From JBAXXL01 sp038206725 (GTDB lineage Bacteria; Bacteroidota; Ignavibacteria; Kapaibacteriales; UBA2268), in NCBI GenBank assembly GCA_038206725.1, contig JBBRAO010000031.1, positions 1-39,131 on the forward strand: DNA of 39,131 nucleotides, read 5' to 3'. This document shows positions 8,991 to 15,628 of this stretch, one piece after another; the stretch's first letter is position 1, and every line of letters begins with the position of its first letter. Position numbers and translations under genes: made by a program. The notes below the pieces were generated by a model that was given only the letters and a program-made list of their open reading frames with translations, did not search any database and had not been told where the DNA came from.

Positions 8991-9248
8991 TGAGTCAGTG
9001 ATATAATAAGTCATTAACAAGTATAAAATAGAGTTCAGGGGTTTGATTGGTAATTTTGCCAATCGTATAATTTACCATTTAGAAAAATTCTATTAGTTAT
9101 AAAGATTATGAGTGTTTAAAATTGCAACCTTGAATGTGGCTCATTGGGGCCATACAAAATATCAGGATGAATCTTGGGAATATTTTAAAAAAAAAAATGG
9201 ATTAAAAACTATTAAAATTTGAGATTAAAGCTATTTGCCGCAAATTGT
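8991..9248. other. Decayed intergenic stretch between GIY-YIG gene and bro remnant
   Basis: No gene with a start codon is visible. A short open stretch at about 9120-9226 on the plus strand reads ATLNVAHWGHTKYQDESWEYF but has no start and stops soon; it may be a remnant of an unidentified gene. No hairpin terminator is seen after the GIY-YIG gene, unlike the other cassettes, so DNA may have been lost here. Confidence 0.4.
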
Positions 9249-9743
9249 TCAGGCACTATACCGACCCAACCGATTCCATTCATCGGTTAAATCTTTTCGG
9301 ATTTCGATACTTTTCAGGCGTTGGTTTATCCAATTATCAGAATATCCCAAACGCTTATAATCGGTCATTGCCTGCTCAATAGAAAGTTCAGGGTCTTGCA
9401 ATTGGTCGAGCCGTTGATTGCCCACTTCGGCTAACCACAACTTGAAAGGCTCAGCCTTTTTTGAAGGTATTGACTGAATGATACGAAAAAGCTGTGCGGT
9501 ATTGGCGGCTAAAGTTTTACGCAGTTTTCCTGTTTCTGTGGTCAGGGCTACCTGGGGACAATTTGTCCCTATGTAATTGCCAAGCAAGTCGTCGCGCTTT
9601 CTCAACTTTTTTAAATAATCGGTAGGGTTGACGCTATCGGTAAGTAGTTCAATTACATCAACTACCGAAAAATACCATTGTTCCTCTTCTTCATTCCATA
9701 CATAACGGATTTTTTTTTCCTCAAAAAGTTTTATCGAATTCAT
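9249..9743 (-). pseudogene. BRO-N family protein, C-terminally truncated
   Basis: 164 residues beginning MNSIKLFEEKKIRYVWNEEE. The region WYFSVVDVIELLTDSVNPTDYLKKLRKRD is a typical BRO-N/antirepressor domain, and the following LAANTAQLFRIIQSIPSKKAEPFKLWLAEVG and SDNWINQRLKSIEIRKDLTDEW match long homologues usually encoded near type I restriction loci. As I recall the family, those proteins continue for roughly 100 more residues after LTDEW; here the frame ends 9 residues later (NRLGRYSA). The gene is therefore a 3'-truncated remnant, though the BRO-N domain is complete and could still bind DNA. It runs in the same direction as the hsdM'-rhuM-hsdS' genes upstream. Confidence 0.7.
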
Positions 9744-9785
9744 TTTTATAAATAATTAGTGGTTAATGATATATGGTTAATTGTG

Positions 9786-9835
9786 GCGAATTCGCTATAA
9801 TTGAAAGTAGGTTCAAACCCATCGAAATTCGATGG
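9786..9835. repeat. Two short perfect palindromes
   Basis: GCGAATTCGC at 9786-9795 and CCATCGAAATTCGATGG at 9819-9835 (8-bp arms, one central base). They lie in the gap between bro' and hsdS'. They could be operator-like sites for the adjacent DNA-binding proteins or deletion scars; nothing more can be said. Confidence 0.4.
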
Positions 9836-9898
9836 AATTAAAGTGGTAAAATTCGAACCCTATAAAAATAAAGTTGTACATTCTATTATATTTCATAA

Positions 9899-10033
9899 TT
9901 ACTTCTTTAATGGTTTAAAATCTAACAACCTGCCTCTGTAATACTCGTATTGTTTCCGCCGTGCCTCAAGCTTAGTGAAGCTATCGTAGATAGTTACTAT
10001 TTGTTGTTGTATAAGTTCTTCTATATTGCTCAT
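9899..10033 (-). pseudogene. hsdS: hsdS remnant (type I restriction specificity subunit ends only)
   Basis: A 44-residue frame, MSNIEELIQQ then QIVTIYDSFTKLEARRKQYEYYRGRLLDF and KPLKK. The last 30 residues match the conserved C-terminal end of HsdS (usual form: ELRRKQYEYYRDLLLTF), and MSNIEELI resembles an HsdS N-terminus. Full-length HsdS has about 400 residues, so both target-recognition domains and the spacer helix are gone while the reading frame remains open. Its ATG overlaps the rhuM stop (ATGA at 10030-10033), preserving the usual hsdM-rhuM-hsdS coupling. It cannot specify DNA recognition. The internal-deletion reading is inference. Confidence 0.7.
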
Positions 10034-11112
10034 TGTTTGATTCCTTTTTTGTCCAGTTTTTTCAATACTTTTTCAAAATCGTTTTCATAATTACTGTCTT
10101 GAATAACACGAAATTTGGAATATTCATCCAAGGCTCTTTCATCAGCCTGTTCTTTACTTACTTTTCCCAAATTTTGCAAAATTGGAAATCCATTCATATC
10201 CAAATAACTGCTCATAAAACCAATCCAATCCTGCATAGTAGTGGGGAGCTGTCTTTCGGCTCTTAATTGGGCTAAATCCAGAAAAGCGGAAACGGTCAAT
10301 CTCAAACTATGTATTTCATCGTTGTTTAAGTAATTTTTTGGAATAGTAACATCGGTTTTATAAATTTTACCTTCGGGCGAATGTGCCCAAGCCGTTAAAC
10401 CCATATTTTGTTTTGCCGCATTGGCACGGCTATGAATTATTTCAGCGGCTGTTTCACCCGTAATGGCGAAATGTAGTTTGTTTTGAATAAAAGCAAAAAA
10501 TTCTTTTGTTATCTGATTATTTTTGTCGTAATCGGAAGAAAGTGCAAAAATATCGGTAATTTGCAAATATAACCTACGTTCACTAAGGCGAATATCCCTG
10601 ATACGTTCGAGCATTTCCTTGAAATATGCCTCATCGAATTTTCGTCCATTCTTAAATCTGTCATCATTCAGCACAAATCCTTTCTGGATGTATTCGTGTA
10701 ACACACGAGTAGCAAACTTTCTAAATTGGGTAGCCTTTATGGAATTTACTCGATAACCTACCGATATGATTACATCTAGGTTGTAGAACTGTATTTCACG
10801 ATTTACTTGCCGTTTTCCCTCACTTCGAACTACTCGAATTTTTCGAGTAGTTGGATTTTCATCCAGTTCATTACTTTTGTATATTTCGCCAATGTGATAG
10901 GTTATAGTATTTTCTTCAACATCAAAAAGCTTCGACATAATTTGCTGACTCATCCACATATTGTCGTCAATCATATATACTTCAATCTCAACTTCGCCTA
11001 CATCGTTGGTATAAAATGCAAGCCCCACGCGTTCGGGTATTTCCTTATTAAATTGCTTTCGCCATTCTGTCAATTGCTGGTCTAATGATTGTATTTCATT
11101 TTTCTTACTCAT
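10030..11112 (-). CDS. rhuM: RhuM family protein
   Basis: 360 residues, full length for RhuM. The N-terminal part (about 40-150) has the family's DNA-binding-like region, MWMSQQIMSKLFDVEENTIT then HIGEIYKSNELDE, EGKRQVNREIQFYNLDVIISVGYRV and FRKFATRVLHEYIQKGFVLNDDR. The C-terminal part contains RLYLQITDIFALSSDYD and FFAFIQNKLHFAITGETAAEI. RhuM was first named in Salmonella pathogenicity island 3; its biochemical role is unresolved, and it is often encoded between hsdM and hsdS. Here it starts inside the stop of hsdM' and ends inside the start of hsdS' (ATGA overlaps both sides). It is the only gene of the locus that looks intact. Confidence 0.9.
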   Translation of the reverse strand: MSKKNEIQSLDQQLTEWRKQFNKEIPERVGLAFYTNDVGEVEIEVYMIDDNMWMSQQIMSKLFDVEENTITYHIGEIYKSNELDENPTTRKIRVVRSEGKRQVNREIQFYNLDVIISVGYRVNSIKATQFRKFATRVLHEYIQKGFVLNDDRFKNGRKFDEAYFKEMLERIRDIRLSERRLYLQITDIFALSSDYDKNNQITKEFFAFIQNKLHFAITGETAAEIIHSRANAAKQNMGLTAWAHSPEGKIYKTDVTIPKNYLNNDEIHSLRLTVSAFLDLAQLRAERQLPTTMQDWIGFMSSYLDMNGFPILQNLGKVSKEQADERALDEYSKFRVIQDSNYENDFEKVLKKLDKKGIKQ

Positions 11113-11327
11113 AGCACGCCTCCCTCTAAATCGGCTACAATCTCGTCAATGCCGGTACGCTGTTCTTCCTTGTTGATATAATCGGTAAGGTTTTCGGAAA
11201 TAAACCGATAAAACAACATACCTAACACGTACGATTTAAAATCCCATCCAGCCACACTACCGCGCAAGTTGTTTGCAATTTTCCAAATTGTGTGGTGTAA
11301 CTCGTCTCGTTCTTGTTCTTTAGTCAT
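11109..11327 (-). pseudogene. hsdM: hsdM remnant (type I methyltransferase, internal deletion)
   Basis: 72 residues. Positions 1 to about 57 (ELHHTIWKIANNLRGSVAGW then DFKSYVLGMLFYRFISENLTDYINKEE) are the characteristic HsdM N-terminus. The last 15 (GIDEIVADLEGGVL) look like an HsdM C-terminal end, not like what follows the N-terminal segment in intact proteins. The catalytic SAM-binding domain with NPPF is missing; full length is about 500-530 residues. The stop TGA overlaps the rhuM ATG, as it would in an intact operon. So the middle appears to have been removed with frame and coupling kept. The protein cannot methylate DNA. Confidence 0.8.
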
Positions 11328-11451
11328 AATATTTATTATTCAATGTTTGTAATATTCTATGATTATTTATCAACCTACATATTCTAATTACAAAGTTACG
11401 AAATTCTTTGATATTTTTGAAATAGTATTGAAATTATTAACCTAGAACCAA

Positions 11452-11490
11452 AACACGGGAACCCTGATTCATTCGGGGTTCCTTTTTTTT
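11452..11490 (+). terminator. Joint copy 3: terminator before the phosphoesterase cassette
   Basis: GGAACCC at 11458-11464 pairs with GGGTTCC at 11476-11482, followed by eight T. Preceded by AAAACACGG as in copies 1 and 2. There is no plus-strand gene immediately upstream for it to terminate (the rhuM block runs the other way), which fits a duplicated joint rather than a gene-specific terminator. Confidence 0.82.
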
Positions 11491-11529
11491 GTTAGTGTAG
11501 CAAAAAAATATCAACAACTTGAAAAAAGG

Positions 11530-11561
11530 CTTGTTTATTATGAATATTATTCATAAATTTG
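11530..11561 (+). promoter_or_regulatory. Promoter of the phosphoesterase gene (joint promoter copy 2)
   Basis: CTTG at 11530-11533 and TAAATTTG at 11554-11561, 20 bases apart. The preceding GTGTAGCAAAAAAATATCAA and the spacer CTTGTTTATTATGAATA are shared with the other joint promoters. Confidence 0.58.
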
Positions 11562-11607
11562 GAAAATAATTAGATGTTCTTTTTAGATATTAATTGAAGG
11601 TTGTGTT

Positions 11608-12918
11608 ATGAGAATAGTTTTAAAAACTTGTTTTCTTTTGTTGTGTATAGGTTTATTTACATCGTGCGAAGATGACAAGCCGAATACAGTTAACGGTCCT
11701 TTCTCCAATGGTTCGGACGAGCGGAATATGATAATTGTTATAAGTGACTTGCATATTGGTGCCGATTTGAGTTATGCGGAGATTAATGATAATCTTAAAC
11801 CATTAGAGGATTTTCTTGAACAAATTAGAGTTTCGCCGAATGTTAAGGAACTCGTCATTGCCGGAGATTTGCTAGATGAGTGGTTTGTTCCTGCTACAAC
11901 CAATACTTATGAAGGTAAAGATCAAAGCGATTTTGTACAGCGCATAGCAACCGTTAATAAAGGCGTTTTTGATGCTTTTAACAGTATAATCAAAGCCGGC
12001 AAAATCAAAGTTACATACGTACCGGGTAACCATGATTTAACAATAACCCCCGAAAATATAGCTCTTATTCTACCCGGGATAAATCAAGTAAGGGATCCGG
12101 AGTTGGGCTTAGGGACTTATTCACCGACTGATTTCCCGAAATTAGCTATTGAACACGGACACCGTTACAATTTCTTCTGTGCACCCGACCCAATTTCCAA
12201 TCAAGATGTTGCACCAGGAACAATACTGCCACCCGGGTACTTTTTCACGAGAATTGCCGCACTATCGGTAGATCAAAATCATCCTGTGCCAATTGATTTT
12301 CCACCTGTCGTTACTCAAAATTCATCCGGCGGTGAAAGCCAAAATTTATTATTTGACTATTGGAAAATGTGGAATTGGACAGTATCGAATTTTCCGATTA
12401 ACTCTATGTTAAGTAATAAAAACATAGTTACGAATATAAACGGATTCACACAAAATTATTCAGTTAATGATCTTCTGCCATATCAAACCACTCCAGGTGG
12501 ATTGATCGAATTGAATCTATATAAAGGAATTCAAGATAACTGGCAAGAAAGACAAACTCGTAACGGAGTAGCTGTAAGTATTCCTACCGCACAGGCTATT
12601 GAAAACTCTACTAATCCTCTTGAAACGGACAATCAGGCACAAGTTCAATATTTTTTGAACCCGAATTCGGACAAGAGAATCGTTGTTTTTGGACATTCTC
12701 ATATACCGAAAATTATTTCGTCTTTGAACCAGCAGGGAATGAAATGTATCTATGTGAATTCCGGAACGTGGATTGATTCAAATCCAAATCAGACAACAAT
12801 GCACTTTGTTGTTATTACGCCGCAAAACTCAGGTACAAATTCTCAAACTTATATAAAACTATACAATTTTGAAGGTGAAGTAGCAACAGAAATGTCTAAA
12901 GATTCATTAAGATTGTAA
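11608..12918 (+). CDS. Calcineurin-like metallophosphoesterase lipoprotein
   Basis: 436 residues. A lipoprotein signal peptide ends in the lipobox LFTSC with the acylated Cys20, so it is membrane-anchored outside the cytoplasm. The dinuclear-metal phosphoesterase motifs are complete and in order: D47-L-H49, G86-D-L-L-D90, G140-N-H-D143, H183-G-H185 and G362-H-S-H365. The arrangement recalls LpxH-like and other calcineurin-superfamily hydrolases, but the substrate is unknown. A long insert between the fourth and fifth motifs (about 190-355) is unusual compared with minimal enzymes of about 250 residues. It is a single-gene cassette with a joint promoter upstream and a decayed att site plus joint terminator downstream, so it is likely island cargo. 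Confidence 0.88.
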   Translation: MRIVLKTCFLLLCIGLFTSCEDDKPNTVNGPFSNGSDERNMIIVISDLHIGADLSYAEINDNLKPLEDFLEQIRVSPNVKELVIAGDLLDEWFVPATTNTYEGKDQSDFVQRIATVNKGVFDAFNSIIKAGKIKVTYVPGNHDLTITPENIALILPGINQVRDPELGLGTYSPTDFPKLAIEHGHRYNFFCAPDPISNQDVAPGTILPPGYFFTRIAALSVDQNHPVPIDFPPVVTQNSSGGESQNLLFDYWKMWNWTVSNFPINSMLSNKNIVTNINGFTQNYSVNDLLPYQTTPGGLIELNLYKGIQDNWQERQTRNGVAVSIPTAQAIENSTNPLETDNQAQVQYFLNPNSDKRIVVFGHSHIPKIISSLNQQGMKCIYVNSGTWIDSNPNQTTMHFVVITPQNSGTNSQTYIKLYNFEGEVATEMSKDSLRL

Positions 12919-12933
12919 TTGATATGAAATGGC

Positions 12934-12972
12934 AATGCTTTTTTAAGAGTTGCTATTTCCCGCCATCTCCAC
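12934..12972 (+). repeat. Decayed internal att-like copy of the ssrA 3' end
   Basis: The last 16 bases, TTCCCGCCATCTCCAC (12957-12972), are identical to the end of ssrA. Upstream, AATGCTTTTTTAAGAG keeps the AATGCT start of the corresponding region but has lost the left half of the T-arm. It is followed after 14 bases by the same terminator hairpin as ssrA itself. Confidence 0.72.
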
Positions 12973-12985
12973 ATTAAAAACACAC

Positions 12986-13020
12986 AGGAACCCTGATTGA
13001 TTCGGGGTTCCTTTTTTTTT
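12986..13020 (+). terminator. Joint copy 4: terminator after internal att site
   Basis: GGAACCC at 12987-12993 pairs with GGGTTCC at 13005-13011, then nine T. It sits at the same distance from the att copy as the ssrA terminator sits from ssrA. Confidence 0.88.
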
Positions 13021-13165
13021 GTTAGCCAACTATATGTCGATTTTAAATTAAACTCCATTATTGATACGACGAAATTTCTGATATTTAGCTTCGGTATTTA
13101 ATGACTCAAAACGGCAAATTTCCCAATATTTTTGAATTCACAATCTATTTTAAAATAAAAATGGT

Positions 13166-13173
13166 TATTTTTG
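13166..13173 (+). promoter_or_regulatory. Probable -7 box (TATTTTTG) of nhaA
   Basis: Matches TAnnTTTG and implies transcription starting near 13180, downstream of the TTG at 13171. It therefore supports the later nhaA start at 13207. Confidence 0.4.
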
Positions 13174-13206
13174 TGTTTAAGTAAAATTTGTATATGGAAT
13201 TATAAA

Positions 13207-14418
13207 TTGGGCATTGTTAAAAGCAATACAATTAAGCTATCTAATCTTTTTAACGAATTTTTTGAAAGCGAAAAATCAGGTGGACTTATTTTGGTTTTCG
13301 TTACATTTTTATCGTTATTACTTGCAAACTCACCATTGCAGGACATCTATATTAACTTTTGGCGTTACGACATTGGGGGGCACAGCTTAACTCATTGGAT
13401 TAATGATGGATTAATGACGGTTTTCTTTTTACTGATTGGTTTAGAATTAGAAAGAGAAATTTATAAAGGCCAACTATCAAAAATAAGAAATGCTTCGTTG
13501 CCTATATTTGGGGCATTGGGTGGGATGTTAATTCCCGCGGGAATCTTTTTATTATTCAACCTTGGTACAAACACTAAATCCGGTGCAGGAATTCCAATGG
13601 CTACCGACATAGCTTTTGCAATCGGGATTTTATCCTTGCTGGGTAATCGCGTACCAACATCATTAAAAGTATTTCTAATTGCATTAGCAGTGATTGACGA
13701 TTTAGGAGCAATTATAATAATCGCGATTTTTTATACAAACTCATTCGTTCTTATGAATTTATTTATTGCAATCGGAATATTTGGAGTTCTTCTTCTATTA
13801 AACAGAATGAAAGTGTATAAACTAATTCCTTATCTATTCGGCGGTGTTGCAATGTGGTATTTTATGTTAAATTCAGGGGTTCACCCTACCATAACCGGAG
13901 TTTTATTAGCTTTTGCAATACCGTTTAATGATGGTTCGAAAAATACACCTTCCTATAAACTGCAACATTTTTTACATAAACCGGTTGCTTTTTTTATTCT
14001 ACCATTATTTGCAATGGCAAATACTTGTATTGCAATCGGTGGAAATTGGCAAAGCGGTTTATTACAAAACAACAGTTTGGGTATTATGGCCGGATTATTA
14101 ATAGGGAAACCATTGGGAATTTTGCTTTTTTCATTTATAGGTGTCAGTTTAGGGTTCTGTGTTTTACCAGCAGATTTAAAATGGAAAAATATTTTTGGAG
14201 CCGGAATTTTAGGAGGTATAGGTTTCACGATGTCAATTTTCATCACCCTCTTAGCATTTGATAATGCTGTTATTATAAATGATTCAAAAATTGCAATTCT
14301 AATTGCGTCTTTTGTAGCCGGAATAATAGGTTTCCTATACCTCAAACTTACTCTTAAGCCGCCAATAGATATTATCGAACGTATTGTCGTAAATGACGGT
14401 GCCCATAAAGGAGGATAA
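13207..14418 (+). CDS. nhaA: Na+/H+ antiporter NhaA
   Basis: About 403 residues from TTG 13207. An inner-membrane antiporter that exchanges internal sodium for external protons. It begins with the NhaA opening (FFESEKSGGLILVFVTFLSLLLANSPL), has about 12 hydrophobic segments, and keeps the ion-binding pair in ALAVIDDLGAI. With this start the aspartates are residues 164-165, next to Asp163/164 of E. coli NhaA. No ATG is available at the 5' end: the ATG at 13194 is out of frame and encodes only Met-Glu-Leu before TAA. The frame is open back to TTG 13171, but that lies in the likely -7 box. The gene is alone between the decayed att copy and the right att site, forming a 1.5-kb cassette for sodium/pH tolerance. 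Confidence 0.93.
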   Translation: MGIVKSNTIKLSNLFNEFFESEKSGGLILVFVTFLSLLLANSPLQDIYINFWRYDIGGHSLTHWINDGLMTVFFLLIGLELEREIYKGQLSKIRNASLPIFGALGGMLIPAGIFLLFNLGTNTKSGAGIPMATDIAFAIGILSLLGNRVPTSLKVFLIALAVIDDLGAIIIIAIFYTNSFVLMNLFIAIGIFGVLLLLNRMKVYKLIPYLFGGVAMWYFMLNSGVHPTITGVLLAFAIPFNDGSKNTPSYKLQHFLHKPVAFFILPLFAMANTCIAIGGNWQSGLLQNNSLGIMAGLLIGKPLGILLFSFIGVSLGFCVLPADLKWKNIFGAGILGGIGFTMSIFITLLAFDNAVIINDSKIAILIASFVAGIIGFLYLKLTLKPPIDIIERIVVNDGAHKGG

Positions 14419-14466
14419 TAACGAGTTAGCGGATGCTAAAGCTAGGAAAAAACATAGCTAAGCACA

Positions 14467-14503
14467 GCTCTTCGGACGCGGGTTCAATTCCCGCCATCTC
14501 CAC
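14467..14503 (+). repeat. att-like site, right end of island (37-bp ssrA repeat)
   Basis: An exact copy of the last 37 bases of ssrA, with no tmRNA body before it. The preceding AAAGCTAGG...CATAGCTAAGCACA loosely resembles the pseudoknot 4 region of ssrA (AAGCTATG...GAAGCTATCGACA), so it may be a fragment of another tmRNA 3' end brought in by an element. Confidence 0.82.
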
Positions 14504-14513
14504 TTAAAAAAAG

Positions 14514-14550
14514 CACACGAACCCTGATTGATTCGGTGTTCCTTATTGTT
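14514..14550 (+). terminator. Joint copy 5: degenerate terminator hairpin
   Basis: CGAACCCTGATTGATTCGGTGTTCC is the joint hairpin with two changes that weaken the stem, and the T run is interrupted. It follows the right att site at about the spacing seen after ssrA. Confidence 0.6.
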
Positions 14551-14578
14551 TATATTTGAATAATATTTAATAGTTTTG
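14545..14578 (+). promoter_or_regulatory. Promoter of the YdeI/DUF1801 gene
   Basis: TAGTTTTG at 14571-14578 matches the -7 box; ATTG at 14545-14548 is a possible -33 element 22 bases upstream, one longer than usual. Confidence 0.45.
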
Positions 14579-14637
14579 CATAACGCACAAAGTGCATAAG
14601 CGATTAAAAGACATAATAACAAATTAAATAAAACATT

Positions 14638-15222
14638 ATGAAAAATAGTAGTATGAATCCTAAGGTTGATGAATTTATAAGAAGCACTAAAAAGTGGCAG
14701 GAAGAATTCGAGACATTGAGAGCAATTGTTCTTGATTGTGAGCTGACCGAAGAAGTGAAGTGGGGTGTTCCCTGCTACACGTTTCAGAATAGCAACGTAG
14801 TGCTAATTCACGGGTTTAAAGAATACTGCGCGATTCTGTTTATAAAAGGAGCTTTGCTGAAGGATGCCAATGGTATTCTAATCCAACAAACGGAGAATGT
14901 ACAGGCGGGGCGGCAGATTCGGTTCACCAATGTTCAAGAAATATTTGAAATGGAAGCCGTATTGGAAGCCTATATTTATGAAGCCATAGAGGTGGAAAAA
15001 GCCGGTTTGAAAGTGAATTTGAAAAGGGATACTGAACTTATTTTTCCTGAAGAATTTCAAAATAAATTAGACGAAATCCCCGGCTTGGAAACCGCTTTTA
15101 AAGCATTAATCCCCGGACGGCAAAGAGCGTACAATTTTTATTTTTCGGAATCCAAACAATCCAAAACTCGTGAGGCAAGGGTTGAAAAATATATAAGTCA
15201 AATTCTTGATGGAAGGGATTGA
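14638..15222 (+). CDS. YdeI/OmpD-associated family protein (DUF1801)
   Basis: 194 residues, cytosolic, with no signal peptide. Residues about 1-120 form the DUF1801 fold: KWQEEFETLRAIVLDCELTE, then EEVKWGVPCYTFQNSNVVLI and HGFKEYCAILFIKGALL. The C-terminal part, with LKALIPGRQRAYNFYF-like sequence (here FKALIPGRQRAYNFYFSESK) and EARVEKYISQILDGRD, matches the bacteriocin-protection YdeI/OmpD-associated motif. The biochemical role is unknown in the family. It starts at ATG 14638 after a 60-base leader. It lies immediately to the right of the island boundary and could be core DNA or another cassette. Confidence 0.85.
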   Translation: MKNSSMNPKVDEFIRSTKKWQEEFETLRAIVLDCELTEEVKWGVPCYTFQNSNVVLIHGFKEYCAILFIKGALLKDANGILIQQTENVQAGRQIRFTNVQEIFEMEAVLEAYIYEAIEVEKAGLKVNLKRDTELIFPEEFQNKLDEIPGLETAFKALIPGRQRAYNFYFSESKQSKTREARVEKYISQILDGRD

Positions 15223-15628
15223 ACGATTAGAAAAATTCGCCTGAAGAACCTATCTTGAAAAGTCCTCACATTGGGGAGGATTTAGGTGGGGTAGAATAGC
15301 TAAATCTAAGTTTAAATTGGTAGTTAATGAAGAACCCCATCCCAACCTGCCTGAAGGGGAAGGCAGAAGAAAAGAAAGATACCCCTTGCTTATTCTAAAT
15401 TACTTCTTATTTTTGTAATTCGTTTATCGAGTGTTCATAAATAAATGAGTTATCAATAAGCGGAAAATAATAGGCGATAGCGTATAAATTTAGGAAAAAA
15501 TGTCAATTAGGATTAAAGCCTTTTTGCCGGGTTTATCCGGATTACTTTTGTGAACAATTTGGCGAATTATACGTATTAATTAAAGTGAAAGACACAATTA
15601 AAGTTTTATAAACAAATTATATAAAAAT
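15223..15628. other. Intergenic region with an inverted pair of GC-rich repeats
   Basis: No gene is visible. Two copies of a GC-richer element face each other (15261-15291 and 15331-15365). A TACTTTTG match to the -7 box at 15543-15550 is a possible promoter of the M3 peptidase gene, with a -33-like TTTG 16 bases upstream, shorter than the usual spacing. Confidence 0.5.
15261..15365. repeat. Inverted REP-like pair
   Basis: Copy A (15261-15291) reads GTCCTCACATTGGGGAGG then ATTTAGGTGGGGT. Copy B (15331-15365) is its approximate reverse complement, AACCCCATCCCAACCTGCC then TGAAGGGGAAGGC. Both belong to the type of short GC-rich interspersed repeats often seen between genes in Bacteroidota. Paired in this way they can form a long imperfect stem in RNA. 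Confidence 0.6.

Larger units (their letters stand above)
6361..14503. mobile_element. ssrA-anchored genomic island / tandem cassettes without visible integrase
   Basis: An 8.1-kb region bounded by the exact 37-bp ssrA 3'-end repeats at 6324-6360 and 14467-14503. A third, decayed copy at 12934-12972 splits it into a 6.6-kb and a 1.5-kb part. Cargo is of accessory type: Doc toxin pair, GIY-YIG nuclease-like protein, remnants of a type I restriction locus with rhuM, a BRO fragment, a phosphoesterase lipoprotein and NhaA. No recombinase gene is present in any frame, so the element is either decayed or mobilised in trans. The boundaries are seen in the sequence; the mobility is inference. Confidence 0.7.

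Noticed and set aside
9120..9226. Open stretch reading ATLNVAHWGHTKYQDESWEYF
   Set aside because: No start codon, fewer than 40 codons and no recognisable family; mentioned only as a possible remnant.
13953..14345. 130-residue minus-strand frame inside nhaA
   Set aside because: Antisense to membrane segments of a clear antiporter gene; its lysine/proline-rich sequence is a typical reverse shadow.
14467..14503. Second tmRNA or tRNA gene
   Set aside because: Only the 3' T-arm and acceptor half is present; there is no 5' acceptor strand or tag region upstream, so it is an att copy.
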